DNA of 64,000 nucleotides. Origin: Anagrus nilaparvatae. Taxonomy: Eukaryota; Arthropoda; Insecta; Hymenoptera; Mymaridae. Positions 46,991 through 58,959 of the stretch are shown piece after piece (position 1 is the stretch's first letter; the number at the start of each line of letters is the position of its first letter). The notes under the pieces are model-generated. The model did no database searches and was not told the DNA's origin. It saw nothing but the letters and a program-made list of their open reading frames with translations. The stretch spans positions 310,001 to 374,000 of the forward strand of contig JAKSXM010000258.1 of the NCBI GenBank assembly GCA_022575985.1. The letters run 5' to 3'. The translations under genes were made by a program, and so were the position numbers.

Positions 46991-48675
46991 AAAAGTTACT
47001 TTTTATCTGCAGCATAATACTGTTGTTTTTTATAAAGTAAATATAATAGAGAAGGAACCGAAATAATATATGCGAAAAATATGCAAATTTTTTTTAAAAT
47101 CTCTTATGCTAATTGATTTAAAAAACTTACAACTTTAGTTGTTTGTGAAGTCACAAACAACTAAAATGGAACATGTTTAAATTTATATTTTGAATCTTGA
47201 ATCCTTCATAATTTTAAGTCCTTTAGCAAAAAAAAAATAATTTTAAGCTCATAAAATCCTTATTATTCTCTATCCCTTTTTCGAAAATATCCTAAGTCCC
47301 TAAATTGAAATTATTCAATGTCCCTGAATCAAAATTATTCTATGTCCCTACACCTGAATTATTCGAAGTCGCTAAATTTAAATTATGCTAAGTACATTTG
47401 ACCCCTCTCCCAAATATAGCACAAAATATACCCCCCCAAAAAAATGCTTGAAATACCCCCCTGCCCATAAATATTTACCATGTTCAAAAGACAATAAATG
47501 TTTACAAAGTTTTATTTGCGTAAAATAGCAGTTATAATAAAACACAAAATTTTTATTAAGAATTATAATACATTTACCTATATGATTCATGTTATTTATT
47601 ACTCTGAAGCTGTTTCTGCACCATCACATAATCATTTTTTAGCATAACCGGCGTAAGTCTGTAAGTTATAGCTACGCCAGCTACACCAAGGAATGTCTAT
47701 CAGACATTATTATAATAAAAGATGAATATGTGCTGGAGTAGAAAGGGTCTGAGCCTTAGCTCAGTCTTCTTGGTAAATTAATAAAAAATTTTACAGAATA
47801 AAAATTTTTTATTTAATTTTTTAAAAATTAAATAACACTTATTTAGCTTAGAATTAGTATAAAAGCTTATGTTAAGCAAAAAAATTTGTATTACTTAAAA
47901 ATGTTTAAAAATGTAGTAATTACTTATGATATACTGTAAAAAATTTTGCTATCACATTTACTTTTGGATAGAAAATATTATTTTCTGTATTTTCTTATCG
48001 GAAATTTTTATTAATTAAACAAAAACAAAACAATTAATTAATGCAAGTTTATAGAAATTTTAATGTTTAAAATTAAAAATTTCGCGTGTTACTTATCACG
48101 AAGACATTGTATTCTTTAAAATGTTTACTTATAATTTTTAATGTACCTACTTCAACCAACATGTGCAAGAAAGAAAGTTTACTTATTTTTTTGTATTTAA
48201 TATTTTATCCATATATAAAAGCAAAAATTTTTAATTTACCAGAATTTTTTACAGAAAATCAAATTTGTAATATTTTATTTATTTTGTATTAATAAGGAAC
48301 ATGTTTATAGGGAAAATCAAGGGCGGGGGGGGGTCAAATGGGACTTACAATTAAAATAATTTCGGTTTAGGGATTTGTAATTTGGGTTTAGAATTTTAAG
48401 ATTTAGTAAAGGTGATAATTACAAATTATAAATATAGCAAATTGTATTGTAATGTCTAACATTTATGCATTATACCCAGCCCTCAGCAGTAGTAAACATG
48501 TTCCATGCATTTTTGTTGCGCTTACACAAACCAGTTATAAGTTTTTTAAATAAATTAGCATAAGAGATTTTTAAAACCCTTCGCATATTTTAGCATATAT
48601 TATTTCGGTTCCTTGCCTATTATATTTACCTTATCGAAAACAACAGTATTATGCTGCAGATAAAAAGTAACTTTT
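46991..48675. mobile_element. 1.7-kb element with ~180-bp inverted repeats and G-tracts
   Basis: AAAAGTTACTTTTTATCTGC at the left mirrors GCAGATAAAAAGTAACTTTT at the right. The match continues through GAAGGAACCGAAATAATATA and ATCTCTTATGCTAATT. Inside are inverted copies of a GGAACATGTTTATAGGG + G-run block (48298-48335) and its C-rich mirror (47400-47480), and roughly 27-bp AAGTCCCTAAATTGAAATT units. A fragment of the family is at 13660-13930. The C-rich frame 47378-47590 is not a gene. Confidence 0.75.
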
Positions 48676-48943
48676 GTGAAAAACTAATGGGAACATTTTT
48701 TTTTTTTAGATTGGAAATTACTTAATTTTTCATTTTTCAAAGATGGGAACCGACTATAAGATTTCGAAATATAAATTTATTTGTAAAATACGATTCTTCC
48801 AATATTGCAATTTATCAATATACTGGTACAACAACTGTCCGTTCATTTATTAAAAAAGAAAAAATGTTCCTTGTATGTAATCACAAAAATTAGACTATTT
48901 TCTCTAAATTTATTGCATTAAATTGATAATTTTTATATTTCAG

Positions 48944-49095
48944 GACTAATAAAAACTAATGCTCCGACAAAATTATTAAACGAAATAAATAATATGATGA
49001 CAAATATTAAAATACCTGGAATAACAGAAATTAAAATACTGAATTCATGGAGATTTTTAATCACTAAAATTAATTATTCTTGCCCAGGTTTATGA
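48944..49095 (+). CDS. Unidentified exon-like frame
   Basis: After a TTATATTTCAG acceptor the frame reads LIKTNAPTKLLNEINNMM, then IKIPGITEIKILNSWRFLI, and stops at 49095. The pattern (Ile/Leu-rich, 'PGITEI' then a Trp) is loosely like the cytoplasmic tail of cation-diffusion (ZnT) transporters, but this is weak. A second AG (49087) opens another frame, VYENDNMQLKDCTYFVV. No neighbouring exons found. Confidence 0.2.
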
Positions 49096-49992
49096 AAATG
49101 ATAATATGCAATTAAAGGATTGCACATATTTTGTAGTACCAATTCATAGTTAATTAACATTGTTTTATTATATATTTATAATTTTTCTATAATAAGTGCT
49201 TATTTGACAATTTTTGTTTCTTTGTTTAAAAATGAAGAGTTGTTCAAGTATTTAAGGTTGCGAACTTCGAAGTATGCTGAAAAATGTTTGACATTGAAAA
49301 ATAAATACTTCAAAAAAGCTCAAGAAATCTTAAAATCTTACGCATGTCATAACTGATCACGTAATTTATTTTAATTTTATAAGAATAGGGGAGGAGGGGG
49401 CACAATGAAAGGCGGGGCATAATGAAAAATTTAAATAAATTAAATAATAAACAATAAAATATTTACTAACGTAATTAATATTGATTAAATCAGTTAACTA
49501 CACATAATTGAGAGCAAAAAAAATATAGTTATATTAATAAAAAATTGAATTTATTTGCATGAGTAGTTTTAGATGTACTTAGAAACTGCCTCCTCAAATT
49601 TTCTTATAATCCGCAAAACAAATATATCTTATTAAATATAATTTTTTTCTTTTTAATCAACAGTTTTAAGTTTAATTTTTGATCTGACACAAGTTTTAAT
49701 TATTTTTGCGTAGTGGTTAGAGCAGCGTTGGTGAAACATTAATGAAAAATTACAAGTTCTGATTGATTTTCTAATTATAATAGAGAATTATCGCGCTCTT
49801 CTGCATTAAGTGTTAATTAATGTTCTATATAGGTGTATTTAAAAAATTATTCTTAAACAAAAGAGTGGTATTATGTCTACTATTAAATGATATTAAATTT
49901 AAAATGTATTTATTCTAAACTATCAAATGATAATAGTAATCAGGAAGTTAATTGTTCTTTTGCTCCGCCCCCCCCCTAAAATCATGTTTAAC
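49096..49992. other. Interval without a gene
   Basis: AT-rich. GTGGTTAGAGCAGCGTTGG (about 49713) looks like a tRNA-type A box, but no B box or foldable tRNA follows. A related GCAGCCTAGGTGAAACATTA stretch recurs at about 50163, so it is a small dispersed repeat. Confidence 0.4.
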
Positions 49993-50123
49993 TACACCGT
50001 TATCCAGAGCGGGACGCATTGTTTGTTTATTCGTTGTCCAATCGCAGTCAAGATTACAAACATCAACGAATAGCGCTGCGCCTTATAAAAGCAAATTTAC
50101 GTCCCGCTCTGGATTACGGTGTA
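49993..50123. mobile_element. Short TA-flanked MITE, copy 3
   Basis: Ends TACACCGTTATCCAGAGCGG and GCTCTGGATTACGGTGTA. Same body as 16328-16484 and 28797-28927. Confidence 0.85.
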
Positions 50124-50236
50124 CAAATTTATAATTATGCAAAAACATTCAAACTATTCAGAGCAGCCTAGGTGAAACATTAATGAAAAATTATAGGTTC
50201 TGATTGATTCTCTAGTTATAATAGAGAAAATAAAAA

Positions 50237-52440
50237 AATTTAACTGAGTACGTATAAATTAGTGCCAAATCAAGTAATACCAATTGCGACAGTAAAATTT
50301 GATCATATTTTTCAAATATTTCACTTTTTAAACAAATTTTCAAAAAATTTTATTTATGCCAAAAATAGTAAAAATTTAATATCTCCAAAAGTACGAAAGC
50401 TGAGTCGCAAAACTATAGCCTATGTTATCCGCATACTTTTATTTCTTATTATGACACCGGTTTCATGTCAATTGGTTCGGCGGTTATTGAGTCATTAGGG
50501 TACAGACAGACGGACAAATAAATGTTCAAATATATATATTATATAGTATTAAGATATAGTATTCAGATATGTATATATATAGATGGTTCTAGAATTGACT
50601 GAATCAGGTAATACCAATTGCGACATTAAAATTTTATCATATTTTTCAGTTATTTCACTTTTTAACCAAATTTTCAAAAAAATTAATTTTTTCCAAAAAT
50701 AGTAAAAATTTTTTTATTTTAACTTTATTTTGACACCGGTTTTATGTAATTTCTTTCATTGGTTCAAGCCTCGTGATGAAATACATAGACACACAGGCAC
50801 ACAAATAAACTATTAAAAATACCATAAAAAATAAAAAAATGAAAAAAATTTTTTTTACCAGCTTCAAAAATATTTTATAAAATTTTAAAGATACCTCCGT
50901 TTTGAATAAAAATTTAGGAGAATACGTAAAAATTGGTGCCGAATCGAATACTACAAACTTGTGACAATAAGATTTGTCGATAGTCTCGAGATATTTTAAT
51001 TTTTTTTCAAAATTTTTAAAAGTTTTATTAATTTCAAAAACACTAAAAATTAAATATCTCAAAAACAACGATAGCTGAGCAGAGAATCTATGGCCTATGT
51101 CACCCGCAGACTTTTTTTCTTTATTTTGACACCGGTTTCATGCCAATTGGTTAAGGGTCGTTTTACCTAAACTTTTTTTTTATAATCGAATTTTTTTTTT
51201 TCTATTAATTACTTTATATATGTCTCAAGAGTATGTAAAAAAAATTTAATTTTAGATCCTCCCCTCTAAGTATATTTTTTGTCCTGTTTTACGCGCACCG
51301 TCAAACGTGCTTTTTATAAAATTTAACGGTATGGCTCTAATATTATCGTACATATCTTCTAACTATTGTTAAATAGTTAGAAATTATGTCGGAACTGGTC
51401 ACTGATAGAAATTATGAGCAAATTTTGCTAATATTCGCGATTGTTTATGACGCCAAATTTAGCCGTGCCAAAATGGTAAAAAATAGCAAATCGGCCAAGC
51501 AGCAGGGGTAAAATCAGCTACAGGTTCAGTATGAAAACCAGAAGGATAAATTTATGGCTCAAAAATCACTGATAACTTATGAGTATACTTAAATATACAA
51601 AAAATGTTTTATTAAATTTCTACGAAAAAAAATGTTTTATTCTTATTTAGAAAACTATGTTTTTACACCTTCTAATTAAAATTTCTCTAAAACTACTTGA
51701 CCGATTTTAATTTTTTTGGTCTAGAGTTTTCTGTTATAAATTTCTCTCACGAATAAAAAAAAAAATAAATAATTTAATAACTAAAAGTACCGAAAAAATT
51801 ATTCCAAAACTTTAAAGTCGTTTTACTCGAAACAACGTCTTTGAAAACCATGTACACGATTGCGCGATAACTTCTGCACCGATTTACTTTAAATTTACTG
51901 AGCAACTTAATAAATGCACTAATTTTGGGATGTCGTCGAGTTTTTTTTTTATGTTCTGAAAAAATTTTTACAGCTGCTTTTGTCCGAAAATTTAACTTTG
52001 TGTAGCCGCCATTTTGTTCCTAATTAATTTTTTTGAAAAAACTCAACGACATCCCAAAATTACGGGTTTTCAGTCTTACCAATTTTTTTTTCGTATGTTT
52101 TAGATTATCCTAAGTCAAGATATCGTGTACATAATTTTGGATTTTTTTTTTCAGAGACAAAGTACACGTCTCTCACGCAAAAATGACGTCACAAAAAACA
52201 AAAAAAATTTTTTTTTAAAATTTTTAATATATTTGTAAACAATAGAAAAAATTTGATTCATATATCTCTATCCGTTATTTCACAATCCTCCCTTGAAAAT
52301 CAGCTAAAATATCGACATATTTAGGTAAAACGACCCTTAAGCGGTTCTTGAGTCATTAGGGTACAAAAAAACAAACAAACAAACAAACAAACAGACAAAT
52401 AAATTTTCAAATATATATACATATAATATATATACATAAA
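50237..52440. repeat. Diverged repeats, about three copies, one split by an insertion
   Basis: Copies begin near 50245, 50600 and 50925, with words such as ACCAATTGCGACA, TCATATTTTTCA, GACACCGGTTTCATG and GAGTCATTAGGGTACA. They end in CAGACGGACAAATAAAT-like tails and (TA)n. This looks like serial copies of a SINE- or LINE-tail-like repeat. The third copy is interrupted at TTAA by the element at 51155-52336. The frame 50262-50498 lies in the repeat. Confidence 0.6.
51155..52336. mobile_element. 1.18-kb TTAA-flanked element (piggyBac-like MITE)
   Basis: TTAA at 51151-51154 and 52337-52340. Termini GGGTCGTTTTACCTAAA / TTTAGGTAAAACGACCC. The joined flanks (CCAATTGG-TTAA-GCGGTTCTTGAG) match the uninterrupted copy at about 50468-50493 (TCAATTGGTTCGGCGGTTAT), which proves an insertion. 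TTAA duplication is the hallmark of piggyBac transposition. No transposase inside. Confidence 0.8.
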
Positions 52441-53542
52441 ATGTAATTTTTTTCAATTTATTTAAATATTCCTGTAGAATCAAAATTTTATATCCTGATA
52501 ATCCTAATAATTTATTAAAATCTTTTTAGCAGTTTTATTGTATAAATATTGAAAATTTACTAGGGGCTAAATATTGCAATTTATTAAAAAAATTTCGAAT
52601 ATTCATATGTATAATAGGGAGGGGGGGGGGGTATAAGGCGAAATTACGTAATCTTGGGATTTTGGGCAGTTGTAAAAAATCCTTAGAATAAACTCTGATA
52701 TTCCCCTCCTTTTTTTTAATTTTAATTTGAGAAAAAAAATTAGGGAAGTGGAAATTAGAAAGTAGTGAATTCTATTTAAATGAAATTCAAAAAAAATATT
52801 CTGCAGATTTTGAGTAATAATCTCAAGATAACCTGCTTTTATACCTAATTGCCTATTTCTTTCCTTTTGACTTATAACTAGAGGATGCAGCGCGCAAGTG
52901 CGCTGAAGCATTTTATGGCTATCAATTCATGGTTTTAAAAAACACCCAAGAATTTGAATTAGAAATTCCAAAAAGTTTTTCATTTTAAAAATTTTTTTAG
53001 GCTATTTTTAATAATGCAAGATTCTCTGATAAAATTTATTATATTTTGGTTGGGTTTCTTTTTTCAAAATGTGTGGAATAAACATTTTATTTTAAAAAAT
53101 AATTTAAATAAAATAAAATTTAAATTAATTATTTCTTTAAAAAATACGATATTTTTAAATAATTATTATTATTTTTATTTATATCGCCCATTACTTTAAA
53201 ATCTTTAATTTCTTATTTTGTAATGACAAAATAAATAAAAAAAAAAAATAAAATAAATAAATCTTATTTTGAAATATTTTTAAATTTTTTACTTTTTATT
53301 TTCAGTTACATAAATTTTTTAAGCTATCCCAACATCTTACCCTTATAATTCGTTCAATCTATAATAATTAAAACTATTTTTTATTTTTTTAAGTTATTTA
53401 AAATTTAAAATTAAGAAAACTTATCTTTATTAAAAAAATTTATTAATATTTAAAAAACATTTAAAAATTGGCAAGGCTATCGGGAAGGACGAGGCCTGCA
53501 TACCCATATAGACACAAAAAGGTCCGTTGTGTATTTATGTAC
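52441..53542. other. AT-rich interval, no gene
   Basis: Low-complexity, with a G run at about 52619-52630. The short open frames at 52603-52911 (minus) and 53014-53199 (plus) are of low complexity and not credited. Confidence 0.4.
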
Positions 53543-53658
53543 ATGTTACGCCCCGATCGAGGAAATGCCCCGTTCCGCGGAATGGGCTATGCAACCATGC
53601 CAGTCCGCGGAACGGGGCATCAAATATAATTTTCATTCCCCGATTTGGGACACCCGAG

Positions 53659-54071
53659 TGTTGAGATTAATTATTTTTATATACAATTTATTCGTTTACG
53701 CTTAGAGTGTATATTAAATTTAGAAAACGGTGCGGCAGTCAAGGACACGTAAAAAGAAGAATTTCTCCTACTTTTTAATAGAGACATTTATACATATATT
53801 AACTGCTTATGAAGTGAGTCAATCTTTCAATCACAGATGTTTATATATATGTGTATTTTTTGTAAGTGTAAAAGGGAAAGGAAAGAAGGACACATCATCA
53901 AGCATAGTTTTAGTTAGTTCGTTACCGAAAGTCAAATGTGTATGATTAATTCATTTATATTGTAATTCAATAAATATTAATTCTTTTGTTTTAAATTAAA
54001 GCAAAGTTAGTTAAACTATTATTTTATCCTTATTACATGCATGCATTAAAATATAGTAAGAAAACTTATCA
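53659..54071 (+). repeat. Copia 5' LTR (413 bp)
   Basis: TG...CA ends. It contains short open frames (such as 53730-53945) that recur identically in the 3' LTR and are not genes. The TG directly follows the CCGAG duplication. Confidence 0.95.
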
Positions 54072-54089
54072 GGTTATGGTTGCCCAGTA
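54072..54089 (+). promoter_or_regulatory. Primer-binding site, initiator tRNA-Met (internal)
   Basis: GGTTATGGTTGCCCAG immediately after the 5' LTR is close to the complement of the anticodon arm of initiator tRNA-Met. This is the half-tRNA priming site used by copia elements. It carries two extra T compared with the usual form. Confidence 0.65.
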
Positions 54090-54247
54090 AGCTTTAATGC
54101 GTGTAAAAATTGGATAAATAATATAAAAAGTAAAGTGACGTAATTATTAGTGAAAAAAAATTTAAGAAAAAGTTTTTTTAGTTAGAAAGTTAGTGCATTA
54201 ATTATTATTACGAAATTTAGTAAGTGCTTTATTTAAATAAAAGAAAG

Positions 54248-54616
54248 ATGGCTGACATGGTAAAATCACAGTTAGAATCACTAGTAGAGAATTCTCAGGG
54301 ACAAGTAAATTATGACTCATGGCGTTTCAAGTTAAATTTGACTCTCAAAACAAGAAAGATATACAACGTAGCAACAGGAATTGAGGTCAAGCCAGAAGGG
54401 CCTGAAAATGCAGAAGCAGTCTCAGCATGGGATACAAAAGATCTTGAAGCACAGACGCTAATAGGCCTAAATTGTAGCAGTAGTATTGCGAAAAAAATAT
54501 CTAAATGTACATCGGCCTATACAATGTTACAAAAATTAGACACACTGTATGGCAAAAAGTCAGATGTGTCAATAGAAGGTTTACAACGACAGTTTTTTTG
54601 GCTACAAGTACAATGA
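54248..54616 (+). pseudogene. Copia gag, N-terminal part (frameshifted end)
   Basis: ATG at 54248 starts MADMVKSQLESL. WDTKDLEAQTLIGLNCS and YTMLQKLDTLYGKKS are typical of copia gag (the UBN2-like core). The frame is lost at a run of seven T (54593-54599) and stops at 54616, while the next frame continues the gag without a gap in homology. The break equals one extra T. Confidence 0.85.
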
Positions 54617-55685
54617 TAAAAAGTCTGTAATAGAAAATTGTATGGTAATTCAAGAACTTGCTGATAGCTTGTCAGCAGAAGGCGAGGATGTTAAAGAGTC
54701 ATGGATACTGCAAAGAATTCTTGGTATATTGCCCACTAAGTTCCAGCATTTCCGGTCTGCGTGGGATAATGTGAGCAGCCCTGATAGGAATATCAATAAT
54801 CTGTTTGATAGATTGAGACTCGAGGAAGACAGATGGAAAGAAAGTGAATCAGAAAGTAGTGCATCTCAAAATGCATTTTTTGCCAAACAAAGTAAAGTAG
54901 CAAAATCACCCTCTAATCAGAAAAGTAAAAATATTGAATGTTTTAAGTGTGGTAAAAAGGGACATATGAAATCTGAATGTCGTGGAAAACCCTGCGAAAA
55001 ATATTTTGAATATTTAAAAAAGACATATGGCTGTAAAATTTGCAAGGAAAAGACACATTTAGCAAGAGATTGTCCTAGCAACAGCAGCCAAGATAGAAGC
55101 GATTCAAGAAATAATACAGAAAGGCGTGCTCTAATAACAGTAAGTTTGTCAGCTGCTAATTCAAGTAATTGGAATCAGAAAAATTACAAAAATTTCTGGA
55201 TCCAAGATTCAGGAGCAACGCAACATATGAGTTGTGTAAAAGAATGGTTTATTAATTATAAAGTTTTGGAGCAACCTACAATGGTATTGATAGGAAATGG
55301 CTCAGAAATAGAAGGTATAGGAGTAGGTGATAAAAATCTTGAAGCTTTAGATAATAAGTGTTGGAGAAAAATAGTTTTGGAAAACGTCTTATATGTCCCA
55401 GATATGCCATTTAATTTATTTTCGGAACTAACAGTATTAAAGAAGGGTTACCATAAGTATGCTGATTTTGAAAAATCAATTCTTATGGATTGCGACGATA
55501 AAATAGCAACAGTTGCAGTAAACGACGAAAACTTATTTAGACTTCAGTTTCGTCGAGAAGAATCAGTTGAAAAATGTCTAGTAAGTTTATCAATTAAAAA
55601 GTGGCATGAAAAGTTAGCTCATCAAAATGTCAGTTATGTTCGAGAAATTTTAAAAAGAAATGAAATAAAATTTATTGATGATTGA
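54601..55685 (+). pseudogene. Copia gag C-terminus, protease and integrase zinc domain
   Basis: Continues the gag core (ILGILPTKFQHFRSAWDNV). Two CCHC zinc knuckles follow (CFKCGKKGHMKSEC and CKICKEKTHLARDC), then the aspartic protease motif WIQDSGATQHMS. The HHCC start of integrase (KWHEKLAHQNVSYVREIL) comes last. It ends at TGA 55683-55685, where the same frame goes on afterwards with YVCPGCTYGKQHR, the CC half of the HHCC finger. The stop therefore splits the integrase zinc domain. Confidence 0.9.
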
Positions 55686-57524
55686 AATGAATATGTTTGC
55701 CCAGGGTGTACGTATGGTAAACAGCACAGAGTATCACATCCCTTGAATCCAAAAGTATCTTCAAGACCATTAGATCTAGTTCATGTAGATTTATGTGAAA
55801 TGGACGTTTACTCCTTAGGAGGAGCTAAATATTTTTTATTATTCAAGGATGATTATACTCATTATAGAACAGTATATTTTTTGAAAAATAAAAGTGAAGC
55901 CTTTAAAAATTTAGAAATATTTATGAAGTTAGTTGAAAATCAGTTTGAAAGGAAAGTAAAAGTTTTAAGATCTGATCATGGGACAGAAATTAAAAATAAA
56001 GTTACAAGAGAATTTATAGAAAATCTTGGAGTATTTCATAGTAAGTCAAGCACCTATACGCCTCAGCAAAATGGGCGAGTAGAAAGAGAAATGAGAACTG
56101 TAGTTGAACCAGCAAGGTCAGCAATTCACGCTAAGGAATTAGATGTTAAATTTTGGGGTGAAGCAGTAAGTTATGCAGTTTTCACTTTAAATCAGACGGG
56201 CACAAGCACAGAAGTAGGAAAGTCCCCAGCTGAATTATGGTTTGGTAGAAGAATGAACGTGAGTAAGTTAAAAACATTTGGTTGTGTATGTTACGTTTAT
56301 ATTGAAGATAATGAACGGGGCAAAATAGCTAAAAAGTCAACAGAAGGAATCTTTGTTGGTTATGACATAGATTCACCAAGTTATAGAGTTTTCATAAAAA
56401 GTAAAAATGATGTAGTATGTTCAAGTAATGTTCTTTTTGATGAAAATATTGGCATAGAAAGTTTTAGTGAATTGAAAATTCAGACCTCTAAAAATAAAGA
56501 TATAACTGAAAAAGATAATAAACTTAGTGAAGAAAGTTCAGAAGATGAAGAAAATAATGAAAGTAAACCCGAAGAAAGTGAATCAAGTAGGTCATCAGAC
56601 AGTCCATCAGAAAGTAGTGATACTGAAAATAATTCAAGAATTCGTAAGTTAAGAGATCGCAGAAATTTAAAGCCACCAGAAAGATATAGTGAGTGTGGAA
56701 TATATTCAGCCTTTATAATGCAAAATATTGAACCTGAAAATTTTGGTGAAGTAAAAATCTCGGTATCTGAAGCACTTAAAAGTAAAAAATGGAGAACAGC
56801 TATGAATGATGAATATAAATCATTAACAGATATGGAAACATGGACAATAGTTGAGAAACCTAAAGATATTAAGCCCTTAACATGTCGTTGGGTATTCTGC
56901 ATAAAAGAAGATGGAAGACATAAAGCTAGACTTGTTATTCGAGGTTTTAAACAGAAAGAAGGTATAGATTATTACGAAGTATTTAGTTCTGTAGCTCATC
57001 ACATGTCAATTCGTTATATTCTCAGTATAGCAGCATCAGAGGGTATGAAACTTATGACCTTCGATGTCAAAACAGCATTCTTGCATGGTGATTTAGAAGA
57101 AACTATATACATGTATCAACCTGAAGGTTTCAAGGAAAAATCTAATTATGTCTGCAAATTGAAGAAAAGTTTGTATGGTTTAAAACAGGCACCCAAGAAT
57201 TGGAACAATAAGTTCACAAGTTTCTTAAAAATTTTGGGTTTTGAACAAACAGATGATGATCTATGCGTTTTATATAGTACAGATAAAAGTATGATAATAT
57301 TTTTGCATGTTGATGATGGTTTATTAGTAGGAAAGGATGAAAAGAAAATGCTTGAAGTTTTGAAAAAGTTAAATGAAAAATTTTCTTTGACACATAGTAA
57401 TGCTGAGAAGGAGGAGTTATCTTATTTAGGAATGCAAATAAAAGTAAGTCCTAATCAAGTAGTTATTAACCAGAAAAGATATGCCGAAAGGATAATTCAA
57501 CGTTTTAGTGAGTTTTTTTGGTGA
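55686..57524 (+). pseudogene. Copia integrase core and reverse transcriptase
   Basis: In frame with the preceding part. The integrase core shows the DDE set: LDLVHVDLCEM, LRSDHGTEIKN and STYTPQQNGRVEREM. An acidic/Ser-rich linker spans about 56500-56640. The reverse transcriptase follows, with ARLVIRGFKQKEGIDYYEVF, FDVKTAFLHGDLEE, YGLKQAPKNWN and the catalytic LHVDDGLLVG. Frame lost at a second run of seven T (57513-57519) near RYAERIIQRF. Confidence 0.95.
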
Positions 57525-58320
57525 AATTTATCCAGCATATACACCTATAGAACGTGGAATGGTTACTAATCCAGAAAATTTTGTAAATGACAAACCATTG
57601 CATAGTTCTATACCATATCGACAAGCTATAGGAAGCCTATTGTACTTGGCAACTATATCTCGTCCAGATGTTAGTTTTGCTGATAACTATCTTAGTAGGT
57701 TTAACAGTAAACCTATGACAAGTCATTGGAAAATGGTGAAAAGAGTATTCCAGTATGTAAAAGGAACTACACACTTTGGTATTTCTTATAATGGAGGAAA
57801 AGAGTTGGTTGCATATAGTGATTCCGATTATGCAGGTGATGAAGAGACAAAAGAGTCAACAAGTGGCGTCTTAATATTACGTGGTGGTCCAGTAGTTTGG
57901 TTTACTCAAAAGCAACGTATTACATCAAGTACAAGATCAAAAGGGACTCCAATAGAAGGTGTTGTTTCTAATTCAACTGCAGAAGCTGAATATCGAGCTG
58001 CGATATCTTCCATAGATGATCTATGTTGGATACGTAGGCTAGGAGGAGAATTAGGTAGATTAGATGTAAATCAACGTACAAAGTTATACATAGATAATGA
58101 ATCAGCGATTCACATGTTAAAGAAAACATATCAAGGTAAAATAACTAAATTAAAGAAACATATTCAAATTTCAAGAAAATTTATACAATTTCATATGGAT
58201 AAAACTATAGAAGTAAAGCTTGTGAGAAGCGGAGATCAACTGGCTGATATTTTTACGAAGCCCTTATCAAGAAATATTTTTGAAAAGCTCAGGGCAAAAA
58301 TAATTAAGGAGGAGTGTTGA
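57520..58320 (+). pseudogene. Copia reverse transcriptase end and RNase H
   Basis: Resumes with PAYTPIERGM and LLYLATISRPDVSFADNYLS. RNase H motifs follow: VAYSDSDYAGDEETKESTSG, NSTAEAEYRA and LYIDNESAIHM. It ends with KHIQISRKFI and LADIFTKPLS, the standard copia C-terminus. The stop overlaps the start of the 3' LTR. Shift relative to the upstream frame equals one T. Confidence 0.95.
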
Positions 58321-58919
58321 GATTAATTATTTTTATATACAATTTATTCGTTTACGCTTAGAGTGTATATTAAATTTAGAAAACGGTGCGGCAGTCAAGG
58401 ACACGTAAAAAGAAGAATTTCTCCTACTTTTTAATAGAGACATTTATACATATATTAACTGGTTATGAAGTGAGTCAATCTTTCAATCACAGATGTTTAT
58501 ATATATGTGTATTTTTTGTAAGTGTAAAAGGGAAAGGAAAGAAGGACACATCATCAAGCATAGTTTTAGTTAGTTCGTTACCGAAAGTCAAATGTGTATG
58601 ATTAATTCATTTATATTGTAATTCAATAAATATTAATTCTTTTGTTTTAAATTAAAGCAAAGTTAGTTAATAAATGAAGAAACTCGATGTCTTCCAGCAA
58701 AAAAAATTTTTATTTGAAAAATAAAAATATAAATTTGTCATTTTTGACAAATTTATATTTTTATTTTTCAAATAAAAATTTTTTTTGCTGGAAGACATCG
58801 AGTTTTTTCATTTATTATTTAAAATATGTCCAGCGTAAACTATTCAATTCAAAGTTAGTTAAACTATTATTTTATCCTTATTACATGCATGCATTAAAAT
58901 ATAGTAAGAAAACTTATCA
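58315..58919 (+). repeat. Copia 3' LTR with internal insertion
   Basis: 605 bp against 413 for the 5' LTR. The extra 192 bp are a 180-bp insertion (58671-58850) plus a 12-bp duplication AAAGTTAGTTAA (58659-58670 and 58851-58862). The single base difference from the 5' LTR is ACTGGTTATG against ACTGCTTATG. Confidence 0.9.
58671..58814. mobile_element. 144-bp palindrome inserted in the 3' LTR
   Basis: TAAATGAAGAAACTCGATGT at the left mirrors ACATCGAGTTTTTTCATTTA at the right, and the pairing runs to the centre near 58743. A 36-bp non-palindromic tail follows before the 12-bp duplication. It is the youngest insertion in this nest. Confidence 0.8.
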
Positions 58920-58959
58920 CCGAGTTTTAGACCTATTTTATTGGAAAAAAAATAAAAAA

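Larger units (their letters stand above)
53659..58919 (+). mobile_element. Copia-type LTR retrotransposon
   Basis: Complete layout: 5-bp target duplication CCGAG (53654-53658 and 58920-58924), 5' LTR, tRNA-Met primer site, gag-pol in copia order (gag, protease, integrase, reverse transcriptase, RNase H), purine tract AAGGAGGAG, 3' LTR. The LTRs start TGTTGAG and end TTATCA. They differ at a single base in the shared sequence, apart from a 192-bp addition in the 3' LTR, so the insertion is recent. The single polyprotein frame is broken in three places. Confidence 0.95.

Noticed and set aside
49713..49732. tRNA-like A box (GTGGTTAGAGCAGCG)
   Set aside because: No B box at the right distance and no cloverleaf; probably a repeat.
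53730..53945. Small frame in the copia LTR, repeated at 58386-58601
   Set aside because: LTR sequence; identical because LTRs are copies, with no protein features.
56480..56902. Minus-strand Ser/Leu-rich 140-residue frame
   Set aside because: Shadow of the acidic/Ser linker in copia pol.
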